NCBI RefSeq assembly: GCF_001425025.1
Contig: NZ_LMDE01000010.1
Coordinates: 330,212-394,211, forward strand
Length of the DNA stretch: 64,000 nt
Source of the DNA: Nocardioides sp. Root122
Lineage (GTDB): Bacteria; Actinomycetota; Actinomycetes; Propionibacteriales; Nocardioidaceae
Direction: 5' to 3'
The translations under genes and the position numbers were made by a program. The notes below the pieces were generated by a model. That model was not told the DNA's origin, did no database searches, and saw nothing but the letters and a program-made list of their open reading frames with translations. Of the stretch, positions 35,752 to 45,500 are shown piece after piece. Position 1 is the stretch's first letter; each line of letters starts with the position of its first letter.

Positions 35752-37013
35752 GCGCCCGGGCCGAGGCCGGTGCCGACGTCCACGACGTCGCCCACGTCCA
35801 GCGCCACACCGTCCGCACGCTGGTCGTCTCCCAGGCCGTCGGTGCCGTCGGGGTCACGATCGGGGTCGCGACCGCCTCGCTCCTCGCGCGTGACATCTCC
35901 GGCAGCGAGACGATGGCCGGCCTCGCACAGACCTTCCAGGTGCTCGGCACCGCGGCCGCGGCGTACGCGCTCGCGCGGGTGATGCGCCGGCGGGGGCGCC
36001 GCGTCGGCCTGGTCACCGGCTACCTCCTCGGCGCCACGGGCGCGGTCCTGGCGGTGGTCGCCGGCGTCGTCGACTCCATGCTGGTCCTGCTGCTCGGGGC
36101 AGTCCTGCTGGGCGCCACGACTGCGGTCAACAGTGCCTCGCGCTACGCCGCCACCGACCTGGCGACCGAGGAGCACCGGGCGCGCGCCCTCTCGGTCGTG
36201 GTCTGGGCGACCACCATCGGGGCGGTGGCCGGCCCCAACCTCGTCGGGGTCGGCGGTGCGGTGGCGCGCGCGAGCGGGATCCCGGAGCTCACCGGCGGGT
36301 TCGCCATCGGCTCGGTGGTCCTCGTGCTCGCCGCCGGCTGGGTCTGGCTGCGGTTGCGGCCCGACCCGCTCCTCGTGGCCCAGCACGCGGCCGGGGTCGC
36401 GGCAGGCGGCGTCGTCGAGCCGCCCGGTCGCTCGTGGGGGCGGTTCGTCGAGGTCGTCCGCGACGTGCCGGCAGTCGGCGCGGCCGTCGTCGCGATGGCG
36501 TGCGCCCACGCGGCCATGGTGACCGTGATGATCATGACCCCGCTGCACATGGAGCACGGTGGCGCCCACCTCGAGGTGATCGGCTTCGTGATCTCCATCC
36601 ACGTGCTCGGCATGTTCGCGTTCTCGCCCGTCGTCGGGTGGGCCGCCGACCGCTTCGGCCGCAGCCCGGTGCTCGTCGCCGGGGGAGTGGTGCTGCTGGT
36701 CTCGCTCGCACTGTGCGGGCGCTCGCCGGAGGGCAGCTCGTGGCAGATCTTCGCCGGCCTGTTCCTGCTGGGACTGGGCTGGTCGTGCGCCACCGTGGCC
36801 GCCTCGACCGTCATCGCCGACCGCACCCCGATCTCGGCGCGCACCGACGTCCAGGGCACCTCCGACATGGCCATGGCACTGACGGCGGCCGGCGGCGGCG
36901 CGCTGGCCGGGGTGATCGTCGGCGGGCTCGGCTACCCCGCGCTCGCCGCCTTCGCGGCGCTCCTGGCCGGCACCGTCGTGGTCGCCGGGCGGCTGACCCG
37001 CACGCCTGCCTGA
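35748..37013 (+). CDS. MFS transporter
   Basis: A 421-residue major-facilitator protein with about twelve membrane spans. The cytoplasmic loop motif between spans is recognisable in the second half as GWAADRFGRSPVLVAGG (near 300-316), and the first half has ARVMRRRGRRVGLVTGYLLG. It should export or import a small solute by proton coupling; substrate unknown. GTG start overlaps the DUF3046 stop, making a four-gene coupled unit with dinB-like, methyltransferase and DUF3046 genes that ends before recA. Confidence 0.88.
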   Translation: MSARAEAGADVHDVAHVQRHTVRTLVVSQAVGAVGVTIGVATASLLARDISGSETMAGLAQTFQVLGTAAAAYALARVMRRRGRRVGLVTGYLLGATGAVLAVVAGVVDSMLVLLLGAVLLGATTAVNSASRYAATDLATEEHRARALSVVVWATTIGAVAGPNLVGVGGAVARASGIPELTGGFAIGSVVLVLAAGWVWLRLRPDPLLVAQHAAGVAAGGVVEPPGRSWGRFVEVVRDVPAVGAAVVAMACAHAAMVTVMIMTPLHMEHGGAHLEVIGFVISIHVLGMFAFSPVVGWAADRFGRSPVLVAGGVVLLVSLALCGRSPEGSSWQIFAGLFLLGLGWSCATVAASTVIADRTPISARTDVQGTSDMAMALTAAGGGALAGVIVGGLGYPALAAFAALLAGTVVVAGRLTRTPA

Positions 37014-37069
37014 CGGGGCCGGACCGCCGGATCGCACCGGCGTGCGACACGCCGCGTCCTAACGCTGCA

Positions 37070-37093
37070 TCGAACACCTGTTCGGGCTACTGT
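37070..37093 (+). promoter_or_regulatory. LexA SOS box and -10 of the distal recA promoter
   Basis: TCGAAC-ACCT-GTTCGG (37070-37085) fits the actinobacterial LexA site CGAAC-N4-GTTCG without mismatch. TACTGT (37088-37093), a TANNNT -10 element, follows at once, so bound LexA would block this promoter. Confidence 0.88.
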
Positions 37094-37121
37094 TCCTCCA
37101 CAGGTACGACGACGGGCGAGG

Positions 37122-37130
37122 TTGTCCACA
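37122..37130 (+). other. single DnaA-box match
   Basis: TTGTCCACA is identical to the high-GC actinobacterial DnaA box. It stands alone between the two recA promoters; a chance occurrence is possible. Confidence 0.3.
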
Positions 37131-37155
37131 GCGTGCGACGGTCCTGATCAGGGAC

Positions 37156-37177
37156 TGTCGGTGGCTCGCCCTAACGT
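37156..37177 (+). promoter_or_regulatory. LexA-independent DNA-damage promoter of recA (PafBC/RecA-NDp type)
   Basis: TGTCGGTG, then eight bases, then TAACGT matches the mycobacterial RecA-NDp motif TGTCRGTG-N8-TANNNT at every defined position. Transcription would start near 37184, about 37 bases before the recA ATG. In mycobacteria this motif is used by the PafBC activator. Confidence 0.82.
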
Positions 37178-37220
37178 CGCAGAAGTACCGCAGACAACGA
37201 CGACAGGACGGGACACAGCA

Positions 37221-38273
37221 ATGGCTGGTGCAGACCGCGAGAAGGCCCTCGACGCCGCGCTCGCACAGGTGGAGAAGCAGTTCGGCAAGGGCTCGGTCAT
37301 GCGACTGGGCGACGAGACGCGCGCACCGCTCGAGGTGATCCCGACCGGGTCGATCGCCCTCGACGTGGCCCTCGGCCTCGGAGGTCTGCCGCGCGGTCGC
37401 GTGGTCGAGATCTATGGTCCGGAGTCCTCCGGAAAGACGACGGTCGCCCTCCACGCGGTGGCCAGCGCCCAGGCGGCCGGCGGCATCGTCGCCTTCATCG
37501 ACGCCGAGCACGCGCTCGACCCCGACTACGCCAAGAACCTCGGCGTCGACACCGACGCCCTGCTGGTCTCCCAGCCCGACTCCGGTGAGCAGGCGCTCGA
37601 GATCGCCGACATGCTGATCCGCTCCGGCGCCCTGTCCCTGATCGTCATCGACTCCGTCGCCGCGCTCGTGCCCCGGGCCGAGATCGAGGGCGAGATGGGC
37701 GACAGCCACGTCGGCCTCCAGGCCCGGCTGATGAGCCAGGCGCTGCGCAAGATGACCGGTGCCCTCAACAACTCCGGCACGACCGCGATCTTCATCAACC
37801 AGCTGCGCGAGAAGATCGGCGTGATGTTCGGCTCGCCCGAGACCACGACCGGTGGTCGCGCGCTGAAGTTCTACTCCTCGGTGCGCCTCGACGTGCGTCG
37901 CATCGAGACGCTCAAGGACGGCACCGACATGGTCGGCAACCGCACCCGCGTCAAGGTCGTCAAGAACAAGGTCGCGCCGCCGTTCAAGCAGGCCGAGTTC
38001 GACATCATGTACGGCAAGGGCATCAGCCGCGAGGGTGGCCTGATCGACGTCGGCGTCGAGGCGGGCATCATCCGCAAGGCCGGCGCCTGGTACACCTACG
38101 AAGGCGACCAGCTCGGTCAGGGCAAGGAGAACTCGCGCAACTTCCTCAAGGACAACCCCGACCTCGCCAACGAGATCGAGAAGCTGATCCTGGAGAAGCT
38201 GGGCGTGATCCCGGCCGTCGACAAGCCCGCCGACGACCTGAGCGACGAGCCCATCGGGGTCAATGACTTCTGA
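37221..38273 (+). CDS. recA: RecA recombinase
   Basis: A 350-residue RecA, the ATP-dependent strand-exchange protein and LexA co-protease. Walker [10 protein letters not shown] (near 68-76), the [11 protein letters not shown] segment, Walker [11 protein letters not shown], loop L1 region [10 protein letters not shown] and L2 region [20 protein letters not shown] are all intact, and no intein interrupts it. The ATG has only a weak GGACGGGA upstream. Two damage-inducible promoters precede it. recX overlaps its end by 11 bases. Confidence 0.98.
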   Translation: MAGADREKALDAALAQVEKQFGKGSVMRLGDETRAPLEVIPTGSIALDVALGLGGLPRGRVVEIYGPESSGKTTVALHAVASAQAAGGIVAFIDAEHALDPDYAKNLGVDTDALLVSQPDSGEQALEIADMLIRSGALSLIVIDSVAALVPRAEIEGEMGDSHVGLQARLMSQALRKMTGALNNSGTTAIFINQLREKIGVMFGSPETTTGGRALKFYSSVRLDVRRIETLKDGTDMVGNRTRVKVVKNKVAPPFKQAEFDIMYGKGISREGGLIDVGVEAGIIRKAGAWYTYEGDQLGQGKENSRNFLKDNPDLANEIEKLILEKLGVIPAVDKPADDLSDEPIGVNDF

Positions 38274-39003
38274 GCGGGAGACCCGTCCGGCGCCCGCGTG
38301 GGCCGGTGACGTGGGGCTCGGCGTCCAGGCGTGGGTGGGGGAGGCCCCACCCACGCCGGCCGAGCCGCCAGCCGGCTCCCGCTCCACGAGGGGTGGCGCC
38401 ACAGGACGGTCGAAGGGCAGCAAGGGCGGTCGCCGGCGCACCCGCACGTGGGAGGAGCGTGAGGCGGCGCGTCTCGCGCGCGAGGAGGCCGCCGCCGCCG
38501 AGGTCGAGGCCGACCCCGAGGCCGTCGCCCGCAAGATCCTCCTCGACACCCTGACCGGGCAGGCCCGGACCCGGCAGGAGCTTGCCGACAAGCTCGCCAA
38601 GCGTGGGGTCCCCGACGACCTGGCCGCCACGCTGCTCGACCGGTTCACCGAGGTCGGGCTGATCGACGACGCCGCCTTCGCCCGCCAGTGGGTGGAGAGC
38701 CGGCACCGCAGCCGGGGCCTGGCGCCCCGTGCGCTCAAGCAGGAGCTGCGCCGCAAGGGCGTGGGCGACGACGACGCTGCCGAGGCGCTCGAGCAGATCG
38801 ACGAGGCCGACCAGCGTGACGCGGCCCGCGCACTCGTCGACAAGAAGCTCCGCTCGATGCGCGGGCTCGAGCCGCAGGTGGCGACCCGCCGGCTGGCAGG
38901 GCTCCTGGCCCGCAAGGGCTACGCCGCCGGCCTGGCCTTCTCGGTGGTCCGTGAGGCGTTGGCCGAGGGCGACCACGACCTCGGCGACCACCCGGACTTC
39001 TGA
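38263..39003 (+). CDS. recX: RecX regulatory protein
   Basis: A 246-residue RecX, which caps and disassembles RecA filaments. The family core (from about residue 85) holds three helical repeats: [40 protein letters not shown] with [18 protein letters not shown], and [20 protein letters not shown]. An N-terminal extension of about 80 Arg/Lys- and Pro-rich residues precedes it, longer than in enterobacterial RecX and common in actinobacteria. The 11-base overlap with recA couples translation and keeps RecX low relative to RecA. Confidence 0.93.
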   Translation: MTSERETRPAPAWAGDVGLGVQAWVGEAPPTPAEPPAGSRSTRGGATGRSKGSKGGRRRTRTWEEREAARLAREEAAAAEVEADPEAVARKILLDTLTGQARTRQELADKLAKRGVPDDLAATLLDRFTEVGLIDDAAFARQWVESRHRSRGLAPRALKQELRRKGVGDDDAAEALEQIDEADQRDAARALVDKKLRSMRGLEPQVATRRLAGLLARKGYAAGLAFSVVREALAEGDHDLGDHPDF

Positions 39004-39042
39004 CCGAGTCCTTCGCCGGTCGTCGTACTCCCGCGGGGCCTT

Positions 39043-39092
39043 GATCCGTCATACGAGAGCGACGTCATGCGGCCGGGTTCGGATGACGGATC
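39043..39092 (+). repeat. 10-bp perfect inverted repeat after recX
   Basis: GATCCGTCAT (39043-39052) and ATGACGGATC (39083-39092) flank a 30-base centre in the recX-phosphoribosyltransferase gap. The long loop is unlike the compact terminators elsewhere in the window; it could be an operator pair or a weak terminator. Confidence 0.45.
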
Positions 39093-39158
39093 CGGCGGCG
39101 GTCCGGCGGGCCTCGGGCGGCGTCGACGGCAGGGCGCCGCGAATGATGTGATGGTGGC

Positions 39159-39650
39159 GTGAGCAACGAGCGCGAGGTCCTCACCTACGAGCTGTTCGGC
39201 ACGGCCACGCGCGAGCTCGCGCAGGAGGTCGCGGACTCCGGGTTCCGTCCCGACATGATCCTGTCGATCGCGCGGGGCGGCCTCGGGCTAGGCATGGGAC
39301 TCGGCTACGCCCTGGCGGTGAAGAACCTGTCGGTGATCAACGTCGAGTTCTACACCGGCGTCGACCAGCGCCTCGACGTGCCGATCATGCTGCCGCCCAC
39401 CCCGGCGGCCGTCGACCTCTCCGGCCTCAAGGTGCTCATCGCCGACGACGTGGCCGACACGGGTCGCACCCTCGAGCTGGTCCACCAGTTCTGCGAGGGC
39501 AGCGTCGCCGAGGCGCGGACCGTGGTGATCTACGAGAAGCCGCAGTCGGTCATCAAGCCCGACTACTCCTGGCGGCTGACGGAGCGGTGGATCGACTTCC
39601 CGTGGTCGGTCCTGCCGCCCGTCGTCGACCCGGACGCCCTCGCCCACTGA
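39159..39650 (+). CDS. phosphoribosyltransferase
   Basis: A 163-residue type I phosphoribosyltransferase. The PRPP loop reads VLIADDVADTGRTL (near 91-104), and LSIARGGLGLGMGLG near 31-45 is the pyrophosphate loop. It resembles xanthine-guanine or hypoxanthine-type enzymes, which salvage purine bases, but the base-recognition end is not diagnostic. GTG start at 39159. The GNAT gene follows one base after its stop. Confidence 0.82.
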   Translation: MSNEREVLTYELFGTATRELAQEVADSGFRPDMILSIARGGLGLGMGLGYALAVKNLSVINVEFYTGVDQRLDVPIMLPPTPAAVDLSGLKVLIADDVADTGRTLELVHQFCEGSVAEARTVVIYEKPQSVIKPDYSWRLTERWIDFPWSVLPPVVDPDALAH

Positions 39651-39651
39651 C

Positions 39652-40401
39652 GTGGCCGTCACCGACGGCACCCGGGCCGTCCCCGTCGTCGTACGCCACG
39701 GGGAGCGGGAGCTGAGCGGCGCCGTTCGACCCGCCGAGTCGTGGGCGGCGGCCGCGGCCCGGATCGCTGCGACCACCCTGGCCGAGCCGGTCGCAGACGA
39801 CCTGTCCGGCGAGACCCTGCGCTTCGCCGTCGACCCCGACCAGCGCATCGACCTGCGGGCGATGACGCACGGCGACCTCCCCGCGCTCGTCCGGTGGCTG
39901 CGGGCCGACCACGTCCGCCGCTGGTGGGGCCACGACGGGGAGGCGACCATCGAGCGGGTCACGGCGTCGTACGGGCCGCGGGTCGACGGCAGGACCCCGA
40001 CGCGCATGTGGGTGATCGAGGTCAACGGCCGGTCCGTCGGCTTCGTCCAGGACTACCGGGTGCGCGACCATCCCGGCTTCGCGCTGCTCACGCCCGACCC
40101 CGACGCCGTCGGCCTCGACTACGCGATCGGCGAGCCCGGGTGGGCCGGACGCGGTCTCGGTGCCCGGGTGCTGTGGGCCTGGATGCAGGGCGCGCGCCGG
40201 CGCTACCCCGACGCGACCGCGTACTTCGCTGCCCCCGACCACGCCAACGCGGCGTCGCTGCGGATCCTGGACAAGGCCGGCTTCACCCGGGGCACCTGGT
40301 TCGACGAGCCGCAGCGCGACGGTACGACGTCCACGGTGGTCGGCTGCACCCTCGACGTGCGTCGCGTCCTCGGGCTGCCCGCGCCACCCCGTGCGCCATG
40401 A
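39652..40401 (+). CDS. GNAT acetyltransferase, aminoglycoside 6'-N-acetyltransferase-like
   Basis: A 249-residue protein. From about residue 60 it follows the AAC(6')-Ib/IucB-type GNAT plan: LRAMTHGDLPALVRWL, DHVRRWWGHDGE, VNGRSVGFVQDY, EPGWAGRGLGARVLWAWM (acetyl-CoA loop) and NAASLRILDKAGFTRG. An N-terminal extension of about 58 residues is not part of that fold. It could acetylate an aminoglycoside or a hydroxamate-siderophore amine; neither is proven. GTG start lies one base after the phosphoribosyltransferase stop. Confidence 0.72.
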   Translation: MAVTDGTRAVPVVVRHGERELSGAVRPAESWAAAAARIAATTLAEPVADDLSGETLRFAVDPDQRIDLRAMTHGDLPALVRWLRADHVRRWWGHDGEATIERVTASYGPRVDGRTPTRMWVIEVNGRSVGFVQDYRVRDHPGFALLTPDPDAVGLDYAIGEPGWAGRGLGARVLWAWMQGARRRYPDATAYFAAPDHANAASLRILDKAGFTRGTWFDEPQRDGTTSTVVGCTLDVRRVLGLPAPPRAP

Positions 40402-40408
40402 TGTGCCC

Positions 40409-41260
40409 ATGACGGACGACATCGCCGGCCACGTGCGCCTCCCCGCAGGACCGGTCGACCTCACCGCGCTCGAGACCGATGCCGCCCCGGGCTTCAAGGG
40501 GAAGAAGGCCAAGGGGAAGGCGACGCTCTTCGCGATGGGCGACGAGCTCTCGGACCTCCAGGAGCGGCTGTGGGCCCAGCGCACCGTCGGGTCGGAGCGC
40601 CGCGTCCTCCTGGTGCTGCAGGGCATGGACACCAGCGGCAAGGGCGGCGTGCTGCGGCACACCATCGGCCTCGTCGATCCGCAGGGCGTGCGGATCACGA
40701 GCTTCAAGGCGCCCACGGATGAGGAGCGCAGCCACGACTTCCTGTGGCGCATCGAGAAGGGCCTCCCGGACGCCGGCTACATCGGCGTCTTCGACCGGTC
40801 CCACTACGAGGACGTCCTGATCGCCCGGGTCCGCGGGTTCGCCGAGGCCGAGGAGATCGAGCGCCGCTACGGCGCGATCAACGACTTCGAGGCCGGTCTC
40901 GCCGACCGGGGCTTCTCGATCATCAAGTGCATGCTGCACATCAGCGCCGAGGAGCAGAAGGAGCGGCTGGCCGAGCGGTTGGCGAACCCGGAGAAGCACT
41001 GGAAGTTCAACCCGGGCGACCTCGACGAACGAGCGCTGTGGCCGGCCTACCGCGACGCCTACGAGATCGCGCTGGAGCGCACGAACACCGACGCGGCGCC
41101 CTGGCACGTGATCCCGTCGGACAAGAAGTGGTACCGCAACCTGGCCATCGGCCAGCTGCTGCTGGACACCCTGCGCGGGCTCGACCTGCAGTGGCCGGCC
41201 GCCGACTTCGACGTGGCCGAGCAGCAGGCCCGGCTCGACGCGGAGTCCCCGGTCCGGTGA
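40409..41260 (+). CDS. polyphosphate kinase 2 (PPK2)
   Basis: A 283-residue PPK2-family enzyme that moves phosphate between polyphosphate and nucleotides. Walker A GMDTSGKGG (near 71-79), lid module FDRSHYEDVLIARVRG, and the conserved KWYRNLAI near the C-terminus. The layout is that of single-domain class I or III enzymes, which phosphorylate nucleoside diphosphates or AMP; sequence alone does not settle direction. ATG at 40409; CATGAT seven bases before it could be a -10 box. Stop overlaps the HipA-like kinase start (TGATG). Confidence 0.92.
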   Translation: MTDDIAGHVRLPAGPVDLTALETDAAPGFKGKKAKGKATLFAMGDELSDLQERLWAQRTVGSERRVLLVLQGMDTSGKGGVLRHTIGLVDPQGVRITSFKAPTDEERSHDFLWRIEKGLPDAGYIGVFDRSHYEDVLIARVRGFAEAEEIERRYGAINDFEAGLADRGFSIIKCMLHISAEEQKERLAERLANPEKHWKFNPGDLDERALWPAYRDAYEIALERTNTDAAPWHVIPSDKKWYRNLAIGQLLLDTLRGLDLQWPAADFDVAEQQARLDAESPVR

Positions 41261-42048
41261 TGTCCACGGCACTCCCGCTGGTGACCGTCACCCGTTATGT
41301 CACGCCGTTGCGCGAGGGCGGCAGCCTGCCCGGGCTCGTCGAGGGCGACGACCTCGGCACCTACGTCTGCAAGTTCCGCGGTGCCGGCCAGGGCGCCAAG
41401 GTGCTCGTCGCCGAGGTCATCGTGAGCGAGCTGGCCACCCGGCTCGGGTTGCGCACCCCGCGCCTCGTGGTGCTCGACCTGGACCCCGAGCTGGCCCGCT
41501 ACGAGGCCGACGAGGAGGTGCAGGACCTCCTCAACGCCAGCGTCGGGCCCAACCTCGGCATCGACTTCCTTCCCGGGTCGTTCGGCGTCGACGGCCAGGT
41601 CAGCGCGGCCGACGACGAGGGTGCGCGCGTGCTGTGGCTCGACGCCTTCACCGCCAACGTGGACCGCTCGTGGCGCAACCCCAACCTCCTGGTCTGGCAC
41701 GGCGACCTCTGGGTCATCGACCACGGGGCCTCGCTCTACTTCCACCACGGCTGGCGCTCGGGGACGACCGACCCGGCGAAGTTCGCCGCCCAGCCGTGGG
41801 ACGTCAGCGGCCACGTCTTCGAGACCTGCACCGGCCGGGCGCGCGAGCTCGACGCGGAGATCTCGGCGGTCCTCGACCGCGACGTCTTCACCGAGGTCCT
41901 CGCCACCGTCCCGGACGTTTGGCTCGAGCCCGTCCCGGGCGCCGACGGGTCCGGACAGCTGGGGCCGGACGACCTCCGTGCGGCCTACGTCGACTTCCTC
42001 GACGCCCGCCTCGGCACGCGCCAGTGGCTGCCGGAGGTGGCCCGGTGA
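41260..42048 (+). CDS. HipA-family kinase
   Basis: A 262-residue protein with the HipA-like kinase core: the ATP lysine in TYVCKFRG, glutamate in LVAEVIVSELATRLGL, catalytic loop TANVDRSWRNPNLL (like HipA NGDRHxxN) near 128-141, and metal-site VIDHGASLYF near 150. It lacks HipA's N-terminal HipB-binding domain, and no HTH antitoxin adjoins it. A DUF3037 gene follows with a GTGA overlap. This two-gene pairing recurs in actinobacteria from general knowledge; its substrate and role are unknown. Confidence 0.8.
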   Translation: MSTALPLVTVTRYVTPLREGGSLPGLVEGDDLGTYVCKFRGAGQGAKVLVAEVIVSELATRLGLRTPRLVVLDLDPELARYEADEEVQDLLNASVGPNLGIDFLPGSFGVDGQVSAADDEGARVLWLDAFTANVDRSWRNPNLLVWHGDLWVIDHGASLYFHHGWRSGTTDPAKFAAQPWDVSGHVFETCTGRARELDAEISAVLDRDVFTEVLATVPDVWLEPVPGADGSGQLGPDDLRAAYVDFLDARLGTRQWLPEVAR

Positions 42049-42482
42049 GCGCGCCGACGGGCACGCCCACGGGCACGCCGACGAGCATGCCGACGAGCAT
42101 GCCGACGAGAATGGCCTACCAGTACGTCGTGCTGCGGTGCGTGCCCCGGCCGGACCGCGAGGAGTTCCTCAACGTGGGCGTGGTGCTGCACTGCCAGTCC
42201 GCGGACTTCCTCGACGTGGTGTGGAACGTCGACGCCGACCGGTTGCGCGCCCTGGATGCGCGCGTCGACGTCGACCAGGTGTGTGACTCCCTGACCTTCG
42301 TGGACCTGGTGTGCCGCGGGGACGAGCGCGCCGGCGAGGCGGCCCGGCAGTCGCTCGGCCAGCGCTTCGGCTTCCTCAAGGCTCCGCGCAGCACGGTGCT
42401 GCAGCCCGGGCCGGTGCACGGCGGCGTGACCGAGGACCCGGCCCGCCAGCTCGAGCACCTGCGCGAGCGCCTGGTCGGCTGA
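42045..42482 (+). CDS. DUF3037 protein
   Basis: A 145-residue protein if started at GTG 42045, which overlaps the kinase stop, or 123 residues from ATG 42111. The DUF3037 core begins AYQYVVLRCVPRPDREEFLN and continues GVVLHCQSADFLDVVW. The extra N-terminus is a low-complexity Thr-Pro stretch encoded by a 12-bp tandem repeat, so ATG 42111 may be the real start. No function is known; it is coupled to a HipA-like kinase and may be its partner or substrate. Confidence 0.75.
   Translation: MSAPTGTPTGTPTSMPTSMPTRMAYQYVVLRCVPRPDREEFLNVGVVLHCQSADFLDVVWNVDADRLRALDARVDVDQVCDSLTFVDLVCRGDERAGEAARQSLGQRFGFLKAPRSTVLQPGPVHGGVTEDPARQLEHLRERLVG
42057..42104 (+). repeat. 12-bp tandem repeat, four copies
   Basis: Units ACGGGCACGCCC, ACGGGCACGCCG, ACGAGCATGCCG and ACGAGCATGCCG, encoding Thr-(Gly/Ser)-(Thr/Met)-Pro repeats between the coupled GTG and the internal ATG of the DUF3037 gene. 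A fifth, degenerate unit runs into the ATG at 42111. Confidence 0.85.
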
Positions 42483-42521
42483 GGCGTTCCGCGGCGGCAC
42501 GCGGAGGCGGATACTCGTCGC

Positions 42522-45500
42522 GTGACCCCGCCCGGAGGCATCGTCCGGCTCCGACTGTCGTCCACGCTCGCGGTGGACACGGGGGACGGCGCGCGCTCGG
42601 GCCGCGAGCTCGGCAGCCGCAAGGCGCGCACGCTCCTCGCGCTGCTGGCCGCGGCACGTGGGCGACCGGTCGCCACGGACCGCATCGTCGCGGCCCTCTG
42701 GCGGGACGCACCGCCGGCCGACCCGGCCGCCAACGTCGCGACGCTCGTGAGCCGCGTGCGGCGCACCCTCGGTGCCGGGCTCGTCGTGGGCCGCCCCGGC
42801 GCCTACGCGCTCGGAGGCGCGTGGTCCCTCGACCTGGTCGAGGCGGAGCAGTGGCTGGCCGAGGCCGCGGCGCGTCTGGCGGCCCGCGAGCACGCCCTCG
42901 CCGAGTCCGCGGCCGCCGCGGCCCTCGAGCTGCTCGGAGCCGAGACCGCGCTGCTCGACGAGGCTGACGACGACTGGGTGCTGGAGCTGCGCCGCGACGT
43001 CGACGAGCTCCGACGCGACGCGCGCCACCACCGCGTCGCCGCCCTCCTGACGCTCGACCCGGCGGCGGCGGTGCGGGTCGCGACCGACGGGACGCGCGCC
43101 GACGGCTATGACGAGCTCGCCGTCCGCGACCTGATGCGCGCGCTGACCGCGGACGGCCGGGTCGCCGCCGCGCTGTCGGCGTACGACGGGCTCGCGCGGA
43201 CCCTGAGCGAGGACCTCGGCACCGACCCGGCCCGCGCCACCTCGGACCTGCACCTCGCGCTGCTGCGGGACACGGACGTCGGCGGCGACGCCGCGTCGTC
43301 CGTGCCCCGGCCGCGAGGCGAGGCGCCGGAGGTGCTGCTGGTGGGGCGGGAGGAGGAGATGGCGCTGTTCCGGGCCGCCTGGGAGGGCGTGGTGTCCGCG
43401 AGCGAGGCCGACCTCGTGCTCGTCGTCGGTGAGGGTGGCATCGGCAAGACCCGGCTCCTCGACGCGGTGGCAGACCTCGGCACCGCGTCGGGCGGGCAGG
43501 TGCTGCGGGGCAGGTGCCACCCGGCGGAGAGGTCGTTGTTCCTCCAGCCGTTCGTCGACGCGCTGCGCCCGGCGCTCGCGGGGCTGCAGCACGACCAGCT
43601 CGCGGCGACACTGCGCGGCCACGAGGCTGCGTGGGTGTCCCTGGTCGCCGACCTCGCGGCGGTGGTCCCGGACGCGCCCCCTCCGCCGGCCGACCCCGAC
43701 CTCCAGCGCCGGGCGACCTACGACGCGGCGGCCGCGGCGCTGCGGCGGCTCTCGGCCACCCGCCCGCTCGTCCTGGTGCTCGACGACCTGCAGGACGCCG
43801 GTGCGGCCACCGTCGACCTGCTCGGCTACCTCGCTCGCCAGCTCGCCTCGTCGCGGGTGCTGCTCGTCGGCGCGGTCCGCAGCGAGGACCAGACGGTCGC
43901 CGAACGCCTCGGCGACCGGGCCAGGCGGGTCCAGCTCGGTCCGCTCGGCCCCGAGGCGGTGGTCGCCCTCGCGGCCGCGGCCGGCCTCGGGGCACGCGGA
44001 CGACAGGTGATGGCACGCACCGCCGGCCACACCCTCAGCGTGGTCGAGTGCCTGCGCGCACTGGGCAGCGGCGACACAGGCGTGCCGGCCTCGCTCTCGC
44101 AGGGCGTCCTCGCCCGTGTCGATGGGCTCTCACCCGAGTGCCGTTCCGTGGTGGAGGCGGGTGCCGTGCTGCGTCGGCGCCTCGACGCGCGCCTGCTGGC
44201 CGGGCTGGCCGAGGTGTCGGAGGTCGCTGCGACGCGCCACGGCGAGGAGCTCACCCGCGCCGGGCTCTTCGTGCGCAGCGGCGCGGTCTACGAGTTCACC
44301 AACGACGTGTTCCAGGAATGCGTGTACGCCGCCCTTCCGGCGGCGGTGGCTGCCGCCTACCACCGGCGCGCCGCCGACCTGACCAGCGACCGGCCCGAGG
44401 TGATGGCTGCCCACGCGCACGCCGTCGGTGACGACGCCCGCGCCGCGCAGGGCTGGTTGCTGGCCGGGGAGGAGGCGCTGCGCCGGGCGGCGGTGGAGGA
44501 CGCCCGGACGCTGGTGGAGCGCTGCCTGGCCGTCCCGGGGCTGGCGGCCGAGACGCGCGCCCGGGCGTTGCTGGTGCGCGGCCGCGTGCACGAGGCGGAG
44601 ATGAGCTGGGGTGCCGCCATCGAGGACATCGACGCCGCCCTCGCCTGGGCCCGCAGCATCGGTGAGCGGCGCCTGGAGCTGGCTGCCCTGCGCGCGCGTG
44701 GTGGCGACGCGGCGGTGGGCGCCCAGCTGTCGGCCGACGAGCTGCTGGGTCCGCTCGAGGACGGCGTACGCCTCGCTGCCGAGCTCGGCGACCGGCGGGC
44801 CGAGGCCGACTTCGGCACCCGTCTCACGGTGCTGGAGGCGAGCCGGCTGCGGCTGGCCGACGCGAGTGCGCGTGCCGACCGGGTGATCGAGCGGGTCCGC
44901 GCGTCGGGCTCGCCGGACGGGCTCGTGCTGGCGCTCGACGGCCTCAAGACGGTGGCGTGGCACCTCGGCGACGCTCCCGCCCTCGCTGCGGCCGTGCAGG
45001 AGCTCGAGCCGCTGCTGCGCGAGCGACCCGACGCCTGGCTGCTGCAATGGGTGGTGTTCGAGTCGGCGTTCGTGCCGGCTGCCCACGACGACTGGGACGA
45101 GGCGAGGCGGCTGCTGCGCGACGCGCTCGACCTCAACCGGCGCAGCGGCTTCCCGGCCTACGCCGGCTACCTCCTCGCGTACGACGGCTGGCTGGCCCGC
45201 CTCGCCGGCGACCTCGAGGACGCGAGTCGCCTCGGCCGCCGCTCCGTCGAGGCCACCTCGGCCGTCGACCACCCGTGGTGGCACTCGTGGGCCGCGGGCC
45301 TGCTGGCCGCCACGCTCGTCGAGACCGGCGACACGGCGGAGGCGGAGTCCGTGGCCCGCGCCGGCCTCGCCGCCCTGAGCGGTACGGCGCGCCCGGGCCG
45401 ACTGCTGTGCGCGTCCGCCCTGGCCGCGGTCACCGGCGAGCTGACCCGCGGTGCGACCGAGGCGCTCGCTGAGGTGGACTGCCCGCCCGGGCGGGCGTGG

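Noticed and set aside
39652-40401. Naming the GNAT as an aminoglycoside-resistance enzyme
   Set aside because: The fold matches AAC(6')-Ib-like and siderophore acetyltransferases equally; no substrate-specific residues could be confirmed.
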